64,000 nt of DNA from Halobacteroides halobius DSM 5150 (GCF_000328625.1 NC_019978.1:1674001-1738000); one strand, 5' to 3'. Counted from the first letter of the stretch, positions 1 through 10,345 are shown. Program-made: numbers and translations. Notes: a model not told the origin generated them from the sequence alone.

Positions 1-1550
1 GGGATTCTAGCCCACTCAATATCAATTTTATCATCTATAACTAAATTATCTCCATAATACTTCTCATTTAAATTATGATAACGCTTTGACAATAAATTAG
101 GAGTTAAAGCTTCACCTTCTTCAGCTAATTGGTGAATCAACTGTTCATAATCAGCAAACATAGTTTGTCGATATACTGTACCTCGAAATTGTTCTAAGTA
201 ATGATTCAAAAGATATTTCTTCTTAGTTTCATCATCTGTTTTCTTTAATAAATGCTGAATTAATAATGACTCATTAACTGTAGATGCTACCTCTGCTACA
301 AAAATACTATAATCAGAATAAAGATAAGGCTGTTCTTGGTTAGAGTAATAAGAATGCAAAGCATGCCCTAACTCATGAGTTAAAGTAAATAAATCATTCA
401 TTTCTCCAGTATAATTTAATAGAATATAAGGGTGGGCATCATAACACCCTGCAGAATAAGCCCCACTTCTCTTGCCTTTATTTTCATAAACATCGATCCA
501 ATTACTCTCAAATGCTTTATTAACAACCTCTAAGTATTTATCCCCTAATGGTTGTAAAGCTTCTAAAACAATTTCTTTTGCTTCTTTATAATCAATCTTC
601 ATTTCTACATCCTTAACCAAAGGAGTATATAAGTCATAAATATGTAACTCATCAACTCCTAAAGCTTCTCTTTTCAAATCAACATAATCATACATGGGGT
701 CTAAATTACCTTTTACTGTTTTTAGTAAATTATTATATACTTCAACCGGAATATTATTAGCATCTAAAGCTGCTTCTAAACAACTAGAATAATCTCTAGC
801 TCTCATTCTAAACAAATCTTTTTTAATATTAGTACTTAAAGTAGTAGCAATAGTATTTTTTTGTTTTTGGTATTGTTCATAATAAGCTTCAAAAACATCT
901 TTTCTCACCTGGCGACTATCACTCTTTAATAACTCAACATAACGACCATGAGTGACTTTAACTTCTTCTCCAGCTTCATTTTCGATAGTTGGAAATTCCA
1001 TATCAGCATTATTAATCATTCCAAATATATTTTCGGGTCCCTGGGCCAATTCTCCAGTTAAAGCCATAATCCGTTCCTCTTCTGGAGATAAAAAATGTTC
1101 CTTCCTACGTATAATATCATCTAAATACTGTTGATATAATTTCAAATCTTCATTATTAGCTAAAAACTCTTCTAACTTATCTACTGGAATTTGAATAATT
1201 TCAGGAACAATAAATGCAGTAGCACTAGAAACTTGATTACTTAAACCTTGTATTTTAGATACCAAAGCTTGATATTGGTTATTAGTTGTATCCTGGTCAT
1301 TTTTACGTTGCGCATAAGTAAATAATCTAGCTAAAACTCTACTTAATTGGGTACTTAAATTTAACAACTGTAATAAATCCTCTGCTGAATTACCCAATTG
1401 TCCTTGGTACTTCTTAATCTCTGCTACCTTGCCCTTGACTTGATTAAACTCTTCTTTCCATTCTTCTTCACTTTGATAAACGTCAGTTAAATCCCATTTA
1501 AATTGGTCATTGATTTCATCTCTTGTTGGTAATCCCTTACCTTGTGCCAT
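1..1550 (-). CDS. pepF: oligoendopeptidase F (M3 family), C-terminus cut by window edge
   Basis: Zinc metallopeptidase of family M3 that cleaves short peptides in the cytoplasm. Reading the minus strand from an ATG at 1550 gives an uninterrupted frame to the window edge (about 516 residues of a family of roughly 600). The start follows AGGAGG with good spacing. The HExxH zinc motif reads HELGHALHS near residue 390, followed by the usual SYYSNQ stretch and, further on, a conserved Glu region (FVAEVASTVNE) that supplies the third zinc ligand. No signal peptide. The missing part is the last C-terminal helices. It is transcribed as a separate unit from metA, which has its own terminator upstream. 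Family assignment is firm; substrate is unknown. Confidence 0.93.
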   Translation of the reverse strand, partial: MAQGKGLPTRDEINDQFKWDLTDVYQSEEEWKEEFNQVKGKVAEIKKYQGQLGNSAEDLLQLLNLSTQLSRVLARLFTYAQRKNDQDTTNNQYQALVSKIQGLSNQVSSATAFIVPEIIQIPVDKLEEFLANNEDLKLYQQYLDDIIRRKEHFLSPEEERIMALTGELAQGPENIFGMINNADMEFPTIENEAGEEVKVTHGRYVELLKSDSRQVRKDVFEAYYEQYQKQKNTIATTLSTNIKKDLFRMRARDYSSCLEAALDANNIPVEVYNNLLKTVKGNLDPMYDYVDLKREALGVDELHIYDLYTPLVKDVEMKIDYKEAKEIVLEALQPLGDKYLEVVNKAFESNWIDVYENKGKRSGAYSAGCYDAHPYILLNYTGEMNDLFTLTHELGHALHSYYSNQEQPYLYSDYSIFVAEVASTVNESLLIQHLLKKTDDETKKKYLLNHYLEQFRGTVYRQTMFADYEQLIHQLAEEGEALTPNLLSKRYHNLNEKYYGDNLVIDDKIDIEWARI

Positions 1551-1620
1551 CTTTAGCCTCCTAGTAATCTTTAAATATACTAATTCTACATATGGATAAA
1601 TATTCCTTTAAATTTAAATT

Positions 1621-1650
1621 AAAAAGGCACCTCTATATATAAGGTACCCT
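1621..1650 (-). terminator. rho-independent terminator of metA
   Basis: Seven-base-pair stem (arms 1626-1632 and 1642-1648, one G-U pair) with an AT-rich loop, followed on the minus strand by TTTTT at 1625-1621. It lies just past the metA stop. Confidence 0.85.
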
Positions 1651-1663
1651 CAAACTAAAAAAA

Positions 1664-2581
1664 TTATTTAATTTTATTAATATTATATGGAGTAACTTGA
1701 TAAACATAGTAATTAAGCCAATTAGAAAATAACAAATGTGCATGACTACGCCAAGTAACTACGGGCTCTTTAGTGGGGTCATCATTAAGAAAATAATTTT
1801 TAGGTTTTGCTATATCTAATCCTTTCTTTAAATCTCGTTCATATTCCCTCTTTAAGGTATTTCGATCATACTCCGGATGTCCTGTAACAAAAATTTGTCT
1901 CCCATCCTTAGTAGCTACCATACAAATTCCTGCTTCTTTCGATTCCGATAAAATCTTTAGCTTAGGAATCTCTTCAATATCTTCTCTTTTAATCTCTGTG
2001 TAACGTGAATGAGGACAAAAACATTGGTCATCAAACCCCTGCACTAACTTACATTTCTTATTTTTAATATTATGAGAAAATATCCCAAATACTTTCTCTT
2101 CTAACTTGTATTTAGGAATCCCAAAATGATGATATAAACCAGCTTGAGAGGCCCAACAAAGATGCATTGTAGAAGTTACATTATGCTTTGACCAATCCAT
2201 AATCTCTTGTAATTCTCTCCAATAATTTACTTCTTCAAAATCAAGTTGCTCTACAGGCGCACCTGTAATAATCATACCATCAAATTTTTCATTTTTAACA
2301 TCATCAAGTGTTTTATAAAAAGTACTTAAATGCTCTTGAGAAGTATTTTTAGACGTATGTGTTTCCGGTTGCAATAAAACCACATCTACTTGTAAAGGGG
2401 TATTACCTAATAAACGTAAAAGCTGTGTTTCAGTAATTTTTTTAAGAGGCATTAAATTTAAAATTAGAATCTTAAGGGCACGAATATCCTGACTATAAGC
2501 TCTACTTTCCTTCATCACAAATATATTCTCATTCTCTAGTATCTCTACTGCTGGTAGATTATCAGGAACTTTAATTGGCAT
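1664..2581 (-). CDS. metA: homoserine O-acyltransferase MetA, predicted acetyl-CoA-using
   Basis: Acylates L-homoserine in the first committed step of methionine synthesis. The 305-residue protein has the MetA glutamine-amidotransferase-like fold: catalytic Cys142 in HLCWASQ, and His235/Glu237 in TGHPEYD, all at the family's canonical numbers. Residue 111 is Glu ([10 protein letters not shown]). In the family Glu111 is associated with acetyl-CoA use and Gly111 with succinyl-CoA, so the product is probably O-acetylhomoserine (inference). The frame can be extended to a GTG at 2590, but the ATG at 2581 is better spaced from the GGAG and gives the family-typical [11 protein letters not shown] start. 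Single-gene unit; the 138 bases upstream show no S-box or T-box. Confidence 0.95.
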   Translation of the reverse strand: MPIKVPDNLPAVEILENENIFVMKESRAYSQDIRALKILILNLMPLKKITETQLLRLLGNTPLQVDVVLLQPETHTSKNTSQEHLSTFYKTLDDVKNEKFDGMIITGAPVEQLDFEEVNYWRELQEIMDWSKHNVTSTMHLCWASQAGLYHHFGIPKYKLEEKVFGIFSHNIKNKKCKLVQGFDDQCFCPHSRYTEIKREDIEEIPKLKILSESKEAGICMVATKDGRQIFVTGHPEYDRNTLKREYERDLKKGLDIAKPKNYFLNDDPTKEPVVTWRSHAHLLFSNWLNYYVYQVTPYNINKIK

Positions 2582-2719
2582 CCTACTCACTCCTCTATTT
2601 AACTATACGAAAAAGTTTTTTCTAATTATAACATCTTTTTATGTAATATTAAAGCTCCTATCTAATAAAGCTTATTATTTGCAACCTGGTATCATACAAT
2701 ACACATTCAATTGTTGTTG

Positions 2720-5656
2720 CTAGCTCTCCTCTTTATATATTACAACAGTAGATATAGCTGGTACTTTTAGTTGACTTCCTTTAATTTCTACCTTGCTTCT
2801 ATTAATTTCTCTAACTCCTGCTCGCTTATCATCTACGGCTACTTTCCAATGAGAATTAATTTCCTCTAAATTAATCTTTTTAACTTCTCGATTAGCATTA
2901 TAAACAACTATAATCTTTTCCCACTTGTCTTTAGGGTATTCTAACTTAAAACTAACTAAATAATCACTTGCAACCGGCAAAAAAGTTAAACACTCTTCAA
3001 TTTCTTCCATAGTATCTAACCGAAAAGCTTCATGTGACAAGCGCAATTTAATTAATCCCTGATAATAAGCAAATATATCTTGATGTTTTTCTTTCCTTGA
3101 CCAATCAATTTGATTAGTATAATCGCTAGAATTATAACTATTAGCAACAAATGCAGCATCATCTTCTGGATTAGGTTTAGTTCTTAACATTTCTGAGCCA
3201 CCATGTAAAAATGGTATACCTTGAGCGGTTAAAATAATAGCTGTAGCTAATTTTTGCATCTTCTTTCGTTCTTTATAAGTAGCAGCTGGAGTAGAACCTA
3301 CAATTTTATCCCACAGTGTGTAACCATCATGACATGTTACATAATTAATAACTTCTTGGGGGTCATCAGCAAAACGATGGTATGGATCAGTAGCAATTGG
3401 TAAATCTGTTTGATAATCGACCATCCCAGCAATAATTCCTGCTCTAATTAAATCTTGTTTATCAACTTCTTGTTGGATAAATCCTCCTTCTTTTAGAGGA
3501 GCTCCAAAATAAGTCTGTTTAATAGCATCCCTAATTGTATCATTAAATACGCCTGCTCCCTTTTCTACCTCTAATAAACTCCTCTTTTCACCATCAGCTT
3601 TTACATACTTTTGAGAAGTTGGTAGAGTCCCTAGATTCCATCCCTCTCCATAAATAAGAGCAGATGGATTAATCCCTTTTATATCATTTACTAACTTAGT
3701 CATTGTCTCTTCATCATGCAACCCCATTAAATCAAATCGAAAACCATCTACATGGTACTCTTTCGTCCAATAAGTAGTCGAATCTATCATTAATTTACGC
3801 ATCATTTTACGTTCCGAGGCTGTATCATTACCACACCCTGAACCATTAGTCAGACTTATTTTTTCATGACGGCGATAATAATAATAGGGCACTATATTCT
3901 CAAAAATCTCAACTTCAGCAGTATGATTATAAACTACGTCTAAAATAACCCCTATTCCTGCCTTGTGTAACTCTTTAATCAATCTTTTAACTTCTCTAAT
4001 TCTCTGATGGGGTTTATCAGGGTTTAATGAATACCAGCCTTCAGGAGTAAAATAATTATGTGGATCATAACCCCAATTATAATTATAATTGCCATCTACA
4101 TCATCACCACTAGCTTCATAGCCCCTATTATACTCATTACCATAATAAAAGTTTAAAATAGGCATTAACTGTACATGGGTGATTCCTAGTTCTTTTAGAT
4201 GAGGTATTTTTTCAATAAATCCTAAGTACGTCCCCTTTTTTTCTGCTACAACCTGTGAGTTATCTGCAATAGTAAAATCTCTAATTGATATTTCATAAAT
4301 TACTGCATCCTGTTGACGCTCTAATTTAATATAATCATCATTACTCCATCCTTGGGGATCAGTTTGACTCAAATCAACAATTGCTCCTTTTCCGGTACTA
4401 TCTTTACTCATATCAAAGCCCGCCATTGATTTAGCATAAGGATCAAGTATTCTCTTGGTTTGATTACCATTTGTAACCTTATAATTATAAAATTGGCCCA
4501 CTAGATCTTCTTTTACTTGCGTTTCCCAAACTCCATTCTCTACTTTAGCCAGTGGAATTGATCTAGTAGGGTAATCAGCAAAACCATCCTCAAACAATTC
4601 AAGTTCAACTCTATTTGCTGAAGGCGCCCATAATCTAAACTCAGTAATTTCTGGCTTATAAAATACTCCTAGTTGATCATTATAAACTAAATTTGACTCA
4701 ATAATTTCAGGACTTAAAATTGCCTGTGTTTCTAATTGGCCCGCTTGTATTGTATAAATTTTATTGTAATCTAATTCTTGTTGAGTAGTTAATCGATAAG
4801 TTGGTTTTTGCGAATCATCTAACTTAGCTAAAGGAAGAGTTTTAAAGTTTTCCTTAATCATTATGGGGTGGTCAACAGGATCCTTAAAATAAACTTCTAT
4901 TTCATTCTTTCCTATAATCATTGCTTCTTCAATCTTATTTTTACTACGCTCTAAAACTTCCAAACCACTGTAATATTCATTTTGGTCTCCTGCCATCATC
5001 CAAATTTCTTGTTGCTTATTTAAATCATCATATTCATGTTCTTGTTCAATCATTTTATTCTCCGCTTCACAAATCACAAACCTTAATTTATCATCACAAG
5101 GTCGATAAGGAATATCCCAATAAACACCGCATATGCCTTCTCCAATAGGTATCATTTTACCTTCTTCTCTAATTAAATCATCTTCTTTATCTTCTCTCCA
5201 ATATTTAAGCTGACATCCTTGATAATCATTATTGGGCCTATAATAATGCAGTCTTATATAATTAGTAGGAATTGGAGGAATCATTTTCAAGTTTGTACTC
5301 TCAATAGCCTCTTCTAAAGTAAAATAAATTTCTTTTCTTCCAGAAACTACCCATATTTCTTTTCCAGACATTGATTCTAGATATTCTCCACTAATATCTG
5401 ATACTCTAAACCGGTCATTATGAATTATAAACTTTATTGCACCTTTCTCTTGATAAGGAATATCCCAATAAGCTCCATAGCTATCAATTCCGTCGATAGA
5501 TAAAGGAGCTCCCCAATTCATTTGTTTATCATATCCCCCTCCCCATAAATATAATCCCCAATTATAGTACTTATGATCAGCTGGACGAAGATAATGTAAC
5601 CTTAGATAACCTTTAGGAACCTCCACATCTTGATTAGATTCATGTCCTTGTTCCAA
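2720..5656 (-). CDS. cytoplasmic type I pullulanase with two N-terminal starch-binding modules
   Basis: Debranching enzyme hydrolysing alpha-1,6 links in pullulan or glycogen-like glucans. No signal peptide or transmembrane segment is visible (starts MEQGHESNQD), so it should act inside the cell. Order: two PUD/CBM41-like modules (about 15-125 beginning LRLHYLRP, and 130-235 beginning IRLHYYRP), linker, CBM48-like module (about 330-420, EFRLWAPSANRVEL), then the GH13 barrel with the pullulanase motif YNWGYDP, nucleophile region DGFRFDLMG, acid/base region YGEGWN and VTCHDGYTLWDK. A TTG start is chosen because GGGAGGA lies correctly upstream. 978 residues. Close paralogue of the secreted enzyme immediately upstream; probably a duplication that separated intracellular from extracellular glucan use. 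Confidence 0.92.
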   Translation of the reverse strand: MEQGHESNQDVEVPKGYLRLHYLRPADHKYYNWGLYLWGGGYDKQMNWGAPLSIDGIDSYGAYWDIPYQEKGAIKFIIHNDRFRVSDISGEYLESMSGKEIWVVSGRKEIYFTLEEAIESTNLKMIPPIPTNYIRLHYYRPNNDYQGCQLKYWREDKEDDLIREEGKMIPIGEGICGVYWDIPYRPCDDKLRFVICEAENKMIEQEHEYDDLNKQQEIWMMAGDQNEYYSGLEVLERSKNKIEEAMIIGKNEIEVYFKDPVDHPIMIKENFKTLPLAKLDDSQKPTYRLTTQQELDYNKIYTIQAGQLETQAILSPEIIESNLVYNDQLGVFYKPEITEFRLWAPSANRVELELFEDGFADYPTRSIPLAKVENGVWETQVKEDLVGQFYNYKVTNGNQTKRILDPYAKSMAGFDMSKDSTGKGAIVDLSQTDPQGWSNDDYIKLERQQDAVIYEISIRDFTIADNSQVVAEKKGTYLGFIEKIPHLKELGITHVQLMPILNFYYGNEYNRGYEASGDDVDGNYNYNWGYDPHNYFTPEGWYSLNPDKPHQRIREVKRLIKELHKAGIGVILDVVYNHTAEVEIFENIVPYYYYRRHEKISLTNGSGCGNDTASERKMMRKLMIDSTTYWTKEYHVDGFRFDLMGLHDEETMTKLVNDIKGINPSALIYGEGWNLGTLPTSQKYVKADGEKRSLLEVEKGAGVFNDTIRDAIKQTYFGAPLKEGGFIQQEVDKQDLIRAGIIAGMVDYQTDLPIATDPYHRFADDPQEVINYVTCHDGYTLWDKIVGSTPAATYKERKKMQKLATAIILTAQGIPFLHGGSEMLRTKPNPEDDAAFVANSYNSSDYTNQIDWSRKEKHQDIFAYYQGLIKLRLSHEAFRLDTMEEIEECLTFLPVASDYLVSFKLEYPKDKWEKIIVVYNANREVKKINLEEINSHWKVAVDDKRAGVREINRSKVEIKGSQLKVPAISTVVIYKEES

Positions 5657-5749
5657 TTATATTCCTCCCTATTGAAACTTTATGGTCTTACTATTATTCT
5701 TACTATTAATTATATATAATATGATGAGTTAATTGATTATACTATATAC

Positions 5750-5779
5750 AAAAAAGGCTCTGGATATCCAGAGCCTTTT
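5750..5779 (-). terminator. rho-independent terminator of the secreted pullulanase gene
   Basis: Perfect palindrome 5756-5775 (8-bp arms, ATAT centre) followed on the minus strand by six T at 5755-5750. It isolates the secreted enzyme's transcript from the cytosolic paralogue downstream. Confidence 0.9.
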
Positions 5780-5788
5780 AAATAAAAC

Positions 5789-8473
5789 TTAATTATGCAG
5801 TACAACAGCTGCTATAGCTGGAACCTTAACTTTACCATCTTTAACTTCAACTGCTGTATCTGTCAATTCTTTAACTCCTGCCTGATTACCATCAACTACT
5901 ACCTTCCAGCTAGAGTCAACATCAGACAGACTTATTGTTTTAGCAGTACGATTACTGTTATAAATTACAATAATCTCATCCCACTTATCTGTTCCATTTT
6001 GTTCTGCTAACTTATAAGCTACAACATTATTCTTAGTCGAATTAAGAAATGTAATTCCTTTATTAATCTCTTTCATTGTCTCCATTCTAAATGCATCATG
6101 CTTCATTCTTAACTTAATTAATCCTTGGTAATAATCAACAACATCTGCATACTTTTCTGTTCGTGACCAATCAATCATGTTAACTGAATCGCCAGAATCA
6201 TAACTATTATGATCTACCCCATGTTTTCGATCAGTATTTGGCTTACTTCTTAACATCTCAGCTCCAGCATGTAAGAATGATCTACCTTGAGCAGTAAAAA
6301 TCATAGCTGCAGCTAATTTATCAATTCGTTTTCTTTCTTCTAAAGTTGCATTTGGAGTAGAACCTACAACTTTATCCCATAGAGTATAGCCATCATGACA
6401 TGTTACATAACTTGTCACCTCTGCTGGGTCATCAGCAAATCGATTATATTCTTCTTCATTAACAGGTATCTCTGAATTAAATTTATCCATCCCAGCGATT
6501 ACACCTGCACGCACAAGAGCCTCTTTACCAGCTACTCCTTGAATAAAACCACCTTCATTTAAAGGAGAAGCATAAGACTGATGTTTAATTGCATCTCGGT
6601 AGCTATCATTAAACATACCTGTTCCAAATTTAATCTCTAATAGGCTATGCTCTTTGCCCGATCCTTTAATATATTCTCTCTCTTCCGATAAAGTAGTTGG
6701 CATATTCCAACCTTCACCATGAATCACAGCATTAGGATTAATCTTTTTAATAGCTCGATCTACTAACCTCATTGTCTTTTCATCATGAATTCCCATTAAG
6801 TCAAAACGGAACCCATCAATATTATACTCTTCCACCCAATAAGTTGTTGAATCAATAATCAATTTTCTCATCATAGCTCTCTCAGAGGCAGTCTCATTAC
6901 CACAGAATGATGCATTACTTAATGTTCCATCAGCTTTATGACGATAATAATAATTTGGAACAATTGGTGCAAAGATATCAGTATTAGCAGTATGATTATA
7001 TACTACATCCAACATAACCCCAATACCAGCATCATGTAAGGCTTGCACTAACTTCTTAAGTTCTTTTACTCTTAAATGTGGCTTAGATGGATCTTGAGAG
7101 TACCACCCTTCTGGAGTAAAGTAATTATGTGGATCATAACCCCAGTTATAATTAGCTTCTCCCTTACTACCTTTTTTCTCAAATGACTTATTAAACTCAT
7201 TTCCATAATAGAAGTTAAGCACTGGTAATAACTGGACATGCGTTACTCCTAATTTTTTAAGATATGGAATCTTTTCGATGAAACCAGTATAAGTTCCTCG
7301 TTTTTCCTTTGCTACACCAGACTCAGGATCACTAGTAAAATCACGTACTGAAACCTCATAAATTACTACATCTTCTGGATCTTCAATATTGACATACTCT
7401 CTTTCTTCCCAACCTTTAGGATCAGTTTCTTCTAAATCAACAACTGCTGCTTTTCCAATCTTATCAGTGTTACTATTAAATCCTGCCATTGATTTAGCAT
7501 ACGGATCCAGAATTGTTTTTGTCTTACCATTATTAGTTACATCATACTGGTAAAATTCCTCTTTTAAATCACCAGCAATAGTTACAGACCAAACACCTTT
7601 ATTATTTTTATTTGCTTTTACTATCTTATACGGCTTTTGGTCAGCACCATCTTTAAATAACTTTAATTTAACTTGAGAAGCAAGTGGTGCCCATAACTTG
7701 AATGTTGTTTCTTGCGGACTGTACAAAGCACCTAACTTACCATCATAAGCATATGCTTTATCAATCACCTGTGCACTTAAAGTAGTTTTACTACTTATAT
7801 CACCAGATTTTACCTTATAATCTTTGTTATAATCTAACTTATTTTTAGTCCTAATTACATATTTAGGTGCTTTTGATCTATCAATTTTAGCAATATCAAC
7901 TAATTTACCATTATTTTTAACCTCGATCTTATCAACAGGCATTTTAAAACTAACCTCAATAGTTTGTTGACCTTTAATCATTGCCTGTTCAATCTTATTA
8001 GTTGCTCTTGCTTTAGCTTTTTCCTTACTTAAATACTCTTTAATATCACCTGAAACTGTCCAAATTTCCTTATTTTTATTTGGATTAGGATAAGTACGAT
8101 CTCCATTTGGATCCTTCTTATTACCCTTATGGATAATAAAATTCAACTTACCCTTGCCACTATAAGGAATATCCCAGTAAGCTCCATACTCATTAAAACC
8201 TGTGATTTTTAAAGGTTTCCCCCAGCTGACTTTAGGACCAGCATATCCTTTACCCCACACATGAAGTCCCCAACCATCATAGTTATCATCAAAACGCTTA
8301 TAATGAATTCTAACAGAACCTTTCGGAACTGCTTTAGACTTGACTTCTTGCTTCTGAACCTTTTTCTCTTTAATTGGCCCTGAAGACATTGCATCTACTT
8401 GTAAACCTGAACCTAAAACTATAAACATAAGCAATACAGTTGAAATGAAAAATCTACTTTTGGCATTAAACAA
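5789..8473 (-). CDS. pulA: secreted type I pullulanase
   Basis: Extracellular debranching enzyme for starch and pullulan. The N-terminus has basic residues, a hydrophobic run (FFISTVLLMFIVLGSGL) and a likely signal-peptidase site after VDA near residue 29. One PUD/CBM41 starch-binding module follows (about 52-145, VRIHYKRFDD), then a CBM48-like module (TFKLWAPLASQVKL) and a GH13 domain with YNWGYDP, DGFRFDLMG, HGEGWN and VTCHDGYTLWDK. 894 residues; shorter than the cytosolic paralogue because it has one binding module, not two. TTG start with GGAGG at good spacing. A LacI/CcpA-type operator sits between the promoter region and the ribosome site, which suggests sugar control. Confidence 0.93.
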   Translation of the reverse strand: MFNAKSRFFISTVLLMFIVLGSGLQVDAMSSGPIKEKKVQKQEVKSKAVPKGSVRIHYKRFDDNYDGWGLHVWGKGYAGPKVSWGKPLKITGFNEYGAYWDIPYSGKGKLNFIIHKGNKKDPNGDRTYPNPNKNKEIWTVSGDIKEYLSKEKAKARATNKIEQAMIKGQQTIEVSFKMPVDKIEVKNNGKLVDIAKIDRSKAPKYVIRTKNKLDYNKDYKVKSGDISSKTTLSAQVIDKAYAYDGKLGALYSPQETTFKLWAPLASQVKLKLFKDGADQKPYKIVKANKNNKGVWSVTIAGDLKEEFYQYDVTNNGKTKTILDPYAKSMAGFNSNTDKIGKAAVVDLEETDPKGWEEREYVNIEDPEDVVIYEVSVRDFTSDPESGVAKEKRGTYTGFIEKIPYLKKLGVTHVQLLPVLNFYYGNEFNKSFEKKGSKGEANYNWGYDPHNYFTPEGWYSQDPSKPHLRVKELKKLVQALHDAGIGVMLDVVYNHTANTDIFAPIVPNYYYRHKADGTLSNASFCGNETASERAMMRKLIIDSTTYWVEEYNIDGFRFDLMGIHDEKTMRLVDRAIKKINPNAVIHGEGWNMPTTLSEEREYIKGSGKEHSLLEIKFGTGMFNDSYRDAIKHQSYASPLNEGGFIQGVAGKEALVRAGVIAGMDKFNSEIPVNEEEYNRFADDPAEVTSYVTCHDGYTLWDKVVGSTPNATLEERKRIDKLAAAMIFTAQGRSFLHAGAEMLRSKPNTDRKHGVDHNSYDSGDSVNMIDWSRTEKYADVVDYYQGLIKLRMKHDAFRMETMKEINKGITFLNSTKNNVVAYKLAEQNGTDKWDEIIVIYNSNRTAKTISLSDVDSSWKVVVDGNQAGVKELTDTAVEVKDGKVKVPAIAAVVLHN

Positions 8474-8487
8474 AGTAACCCCTCCTG

Positions 8488-8501
8488 TGAAATCGTTTGC
8501 A
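8488..8501 (-). promoter_or_regulatory. cre-like / LacI-family operator in the pullulanase leader
   Basis: The minus strand reads TGCAAACGATTTCA, close to the catabolite-responsive-element and maltose-repressor consensus with its central CG. It lies just upstream of the GGAGG of the secreted pullulanase, where a bound repressor could block transcription. No regulator gene is adjacent; which LacI-family protein binds is unknown. Confidence 0.5.
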
Positions 8502-8584
8502 CTTTATATAGGGTTATATACTTATATGCTACTATTATATTTAGACACTCATCTCTTAATTCCTGCTTTATTTTTAAAAAATAT

Positions 8585-10345
8585 CTAATCAGTTCTCCTA
8601 TCCTTCATATAATTACTACCTGGTTTAGCTTTAACACATTTTTTAACTTCAGCTGCTATATCACTAACCTGTAAAGGACTAGAAATTTCTCTCTCTTTAT
8701 TAGTTACAATAGCTATAGATAGACTAGTTAATGGTACTTCCTTTCTTTTCCCTTGCCTATCTTTTCCTACAAAACAGCCTCGCTTCTTATCTTTAGCATT
8801 GAAAAACTGGTCAATATTTTCTTCAAATCTATTAATAATCTCTTGACTAATCTCTTTAGCTTGATCTGGAGTAGTAATAACCACAAAATCATCTCCACCT
8901 ATATGACCAACAAAATCATCTTTATAGCCTAGTTTAGATACTACATTAAATAATATTTTAGAAGTATATTTTATTATCTGGTCTCCACTTTGGTATCCGT
9001 AACAATCATTATAAATCTTAAAATTATCTAAATCGGCATATAAAACAGCAAATTCTCTTCCTGCTTCTATTCTACTTGAAATTTCTTGTTTAATAATTCG
9101 GTTACCTGGTAGCTTAGTTAATGGGTTTAAATTCTTAGCTTGTTCTAAATGTTTAGTTGTTAATTCCTTTAGTATTTCTTTTGTTGCAACGACCCCTAGA
9201 TATTGATCATCTTTAGTTACAATTATAGATTGATACAACCTATTTGATCCCTTCTCCGTAATTAATTGAGCAACTTCAACCGTTGAAGTATTAAGATTGA
9301 CCACTAAAAGATCTGTATTCATAATACTTTTAACAATTTTACTCTCTAGGATCGTATGATCATACTTTTCACCTGATTGAAAATAAAAATTATCCCTCCT
9401 AATTAATCCAACTGGTTTTTTATCTTCTATAACTACTATACTATTTAATCCTGGATTAGTCTCAAAAATATCTACTATAACGTGATTTTTAGTAGTAGGT
9501 TTAACTGTTGCTACATTTTCTGTTGTAGCTAAAGAATTAATAGTATCCCCCACTCCTAGAGAATTATATATATCTTTATTTTTAGTAGTAATTTTATTGC
9601 TAATCTCCAATTTATCCGTTACATCTGGATTTGGTCTAGCTATTAAGTAACCTTGACCATAATCAACCCCCATTTCTATTAAAGTATCTAGTTCTTCTTC
9701 TCTTTCTATTCCTTCTGCTATTACCTGTGAATTTATTTCATCAGCAAATTTAACAAAAGATTTCAATAAGGCTTTTTTAACTGGATCTCGATCTATATTA
9801 CTAACTAAAGAACGGTCTAGCTTAATATAATTATAAGGAATAGAAACAATTGATTGCAATCCAGAATACCCTGCTCCTGTATCATCAATAGCGACTTTAT
9901 AACCTTGTTCTTGATAATTATCTAGAGCTAATTTAAAGCCTTGTAAATCATCTATAGAAGTCTCTTCTGTTAATTCCATTACTACCTCTTTTTGTGAAAT
10001 AGAAAACTGATTAATAATTTCTTCTGTATTTTCAATTTCAGCTCCTTGCTCACAAATAACGCCTGGATCTACATTAATAAAAATTGTATAATCATCATCT
10101 AATTTCTGTGCACTTAATAGAGCCTGTTCTCTACATATTCTTCCTAAATCTGATAATTGATTAAACTCTTTAGCAGCTTTAAACAAATGGTAAGGACTCT
10201 CTAAAATACTTCCTTGGGGCCCTCGACTTAAAATTTCATATCCTAATATATCACCAGTTTTTAAACTAATAATTGGTTGAAATACCGACCTAATCTGTTT
10301 ATTATTTATTATTTTATTAAGTTGTTGTGCTATTTTTTCTGTCAC
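8585..10345 (-). CDS. EAL - CBS pair - GGDEF cyclic-di-GMP signalling protein
   Basis: 586 residues, no transmembrane segments. N-terminal EAL phosphodiesterase-type domain (about 10-245) with EILSR in place of EAL(L/V)R, the metal-site DDTGAGYSG and IAEGIE motifs. Two CBS motifs follow (about 260-395; VVIEDKKPVGLIRRD, TKDDQYLGVVATKE), a usual nucleotide-sensing module. The C-terminal GGDEF domain (about 410-580) carries GGDDF in HIGGDDFVV, compatible with a diguanylate cyclase. It could degrade or make c-di-GMP in response to adenine nucleotides bound by CBS; the net direction cannot be read from sequence. GTG start. Transcribed alone. Confidence 0.88.
   Translation of the reverse strand: MTEKIAQQLNKIINNKQIRSVFQPIISLKTGDILGYEILSRGPQGSILESPYHLFKAAKEFNQLSDLGRICREQALLSAQKLDDDYTIFINVDPGVICEQGAEIENTEEIINQFSISQKEVVMELTEETSIDDLQGFKLALDNYQEQGYKVAIDDTGAGYSGLQSIVSIPYNYIKLDRSLVSNIDRDPVKKALLKSFVKFADEINSQVIAEGIEREEELDTLIEMGVDYGQGYLIARPNPDVTDKLEISNKITTKNKDIYNSLGVGDTINSLATTENVATVKPTTKNHVIVDIFETNPGLNSIVVIEDKKPVGLIRRDNFYFQSGEKYDHTILESKIVKSIMNTDLLVVNLNTSTVEVAQLITEKGSNRLYQSIIVTKDDQYLGVVATKEILKELTTKHLEQAKNLNPLTKLPGNRIIKQEISSRIEAGREFAVLYADLDNFKIYNDCYGYQSGDQIIKYTSKILFNVVSKLGYKDDFVGHIGGDDFVVITTPDQAKEISQEIINRFEENIDQFFNAKDKKRGCFVGKDRQGKRKEVPLTSLSIAIVTNKEREISSPLQVSDIAAEVKKCVKAKPGSNYMKDRRTD

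Noticed and set aside
2582-2719. SAM (S-box) or T-box riboswitch before metA
   Set aside because: The gap is only 138 bases and shows neither the conserved S-box core nor AGGGTGG-type T-box sequence.
4921-5148. 75-codon plus-strand frame inside the cytosolic pullulanase gene
   Set aside because: Shadow frame, antisense to conserved coding sequence, without initiation signals.
8395-10345. Assigning a net synthase or phosphodiesterase direction to the EAL-CBS-GGDEF protein
   Set aside because: Both domains have near-complete motifs (EIL and GGDDF variants); activity cannot be decided by eye.
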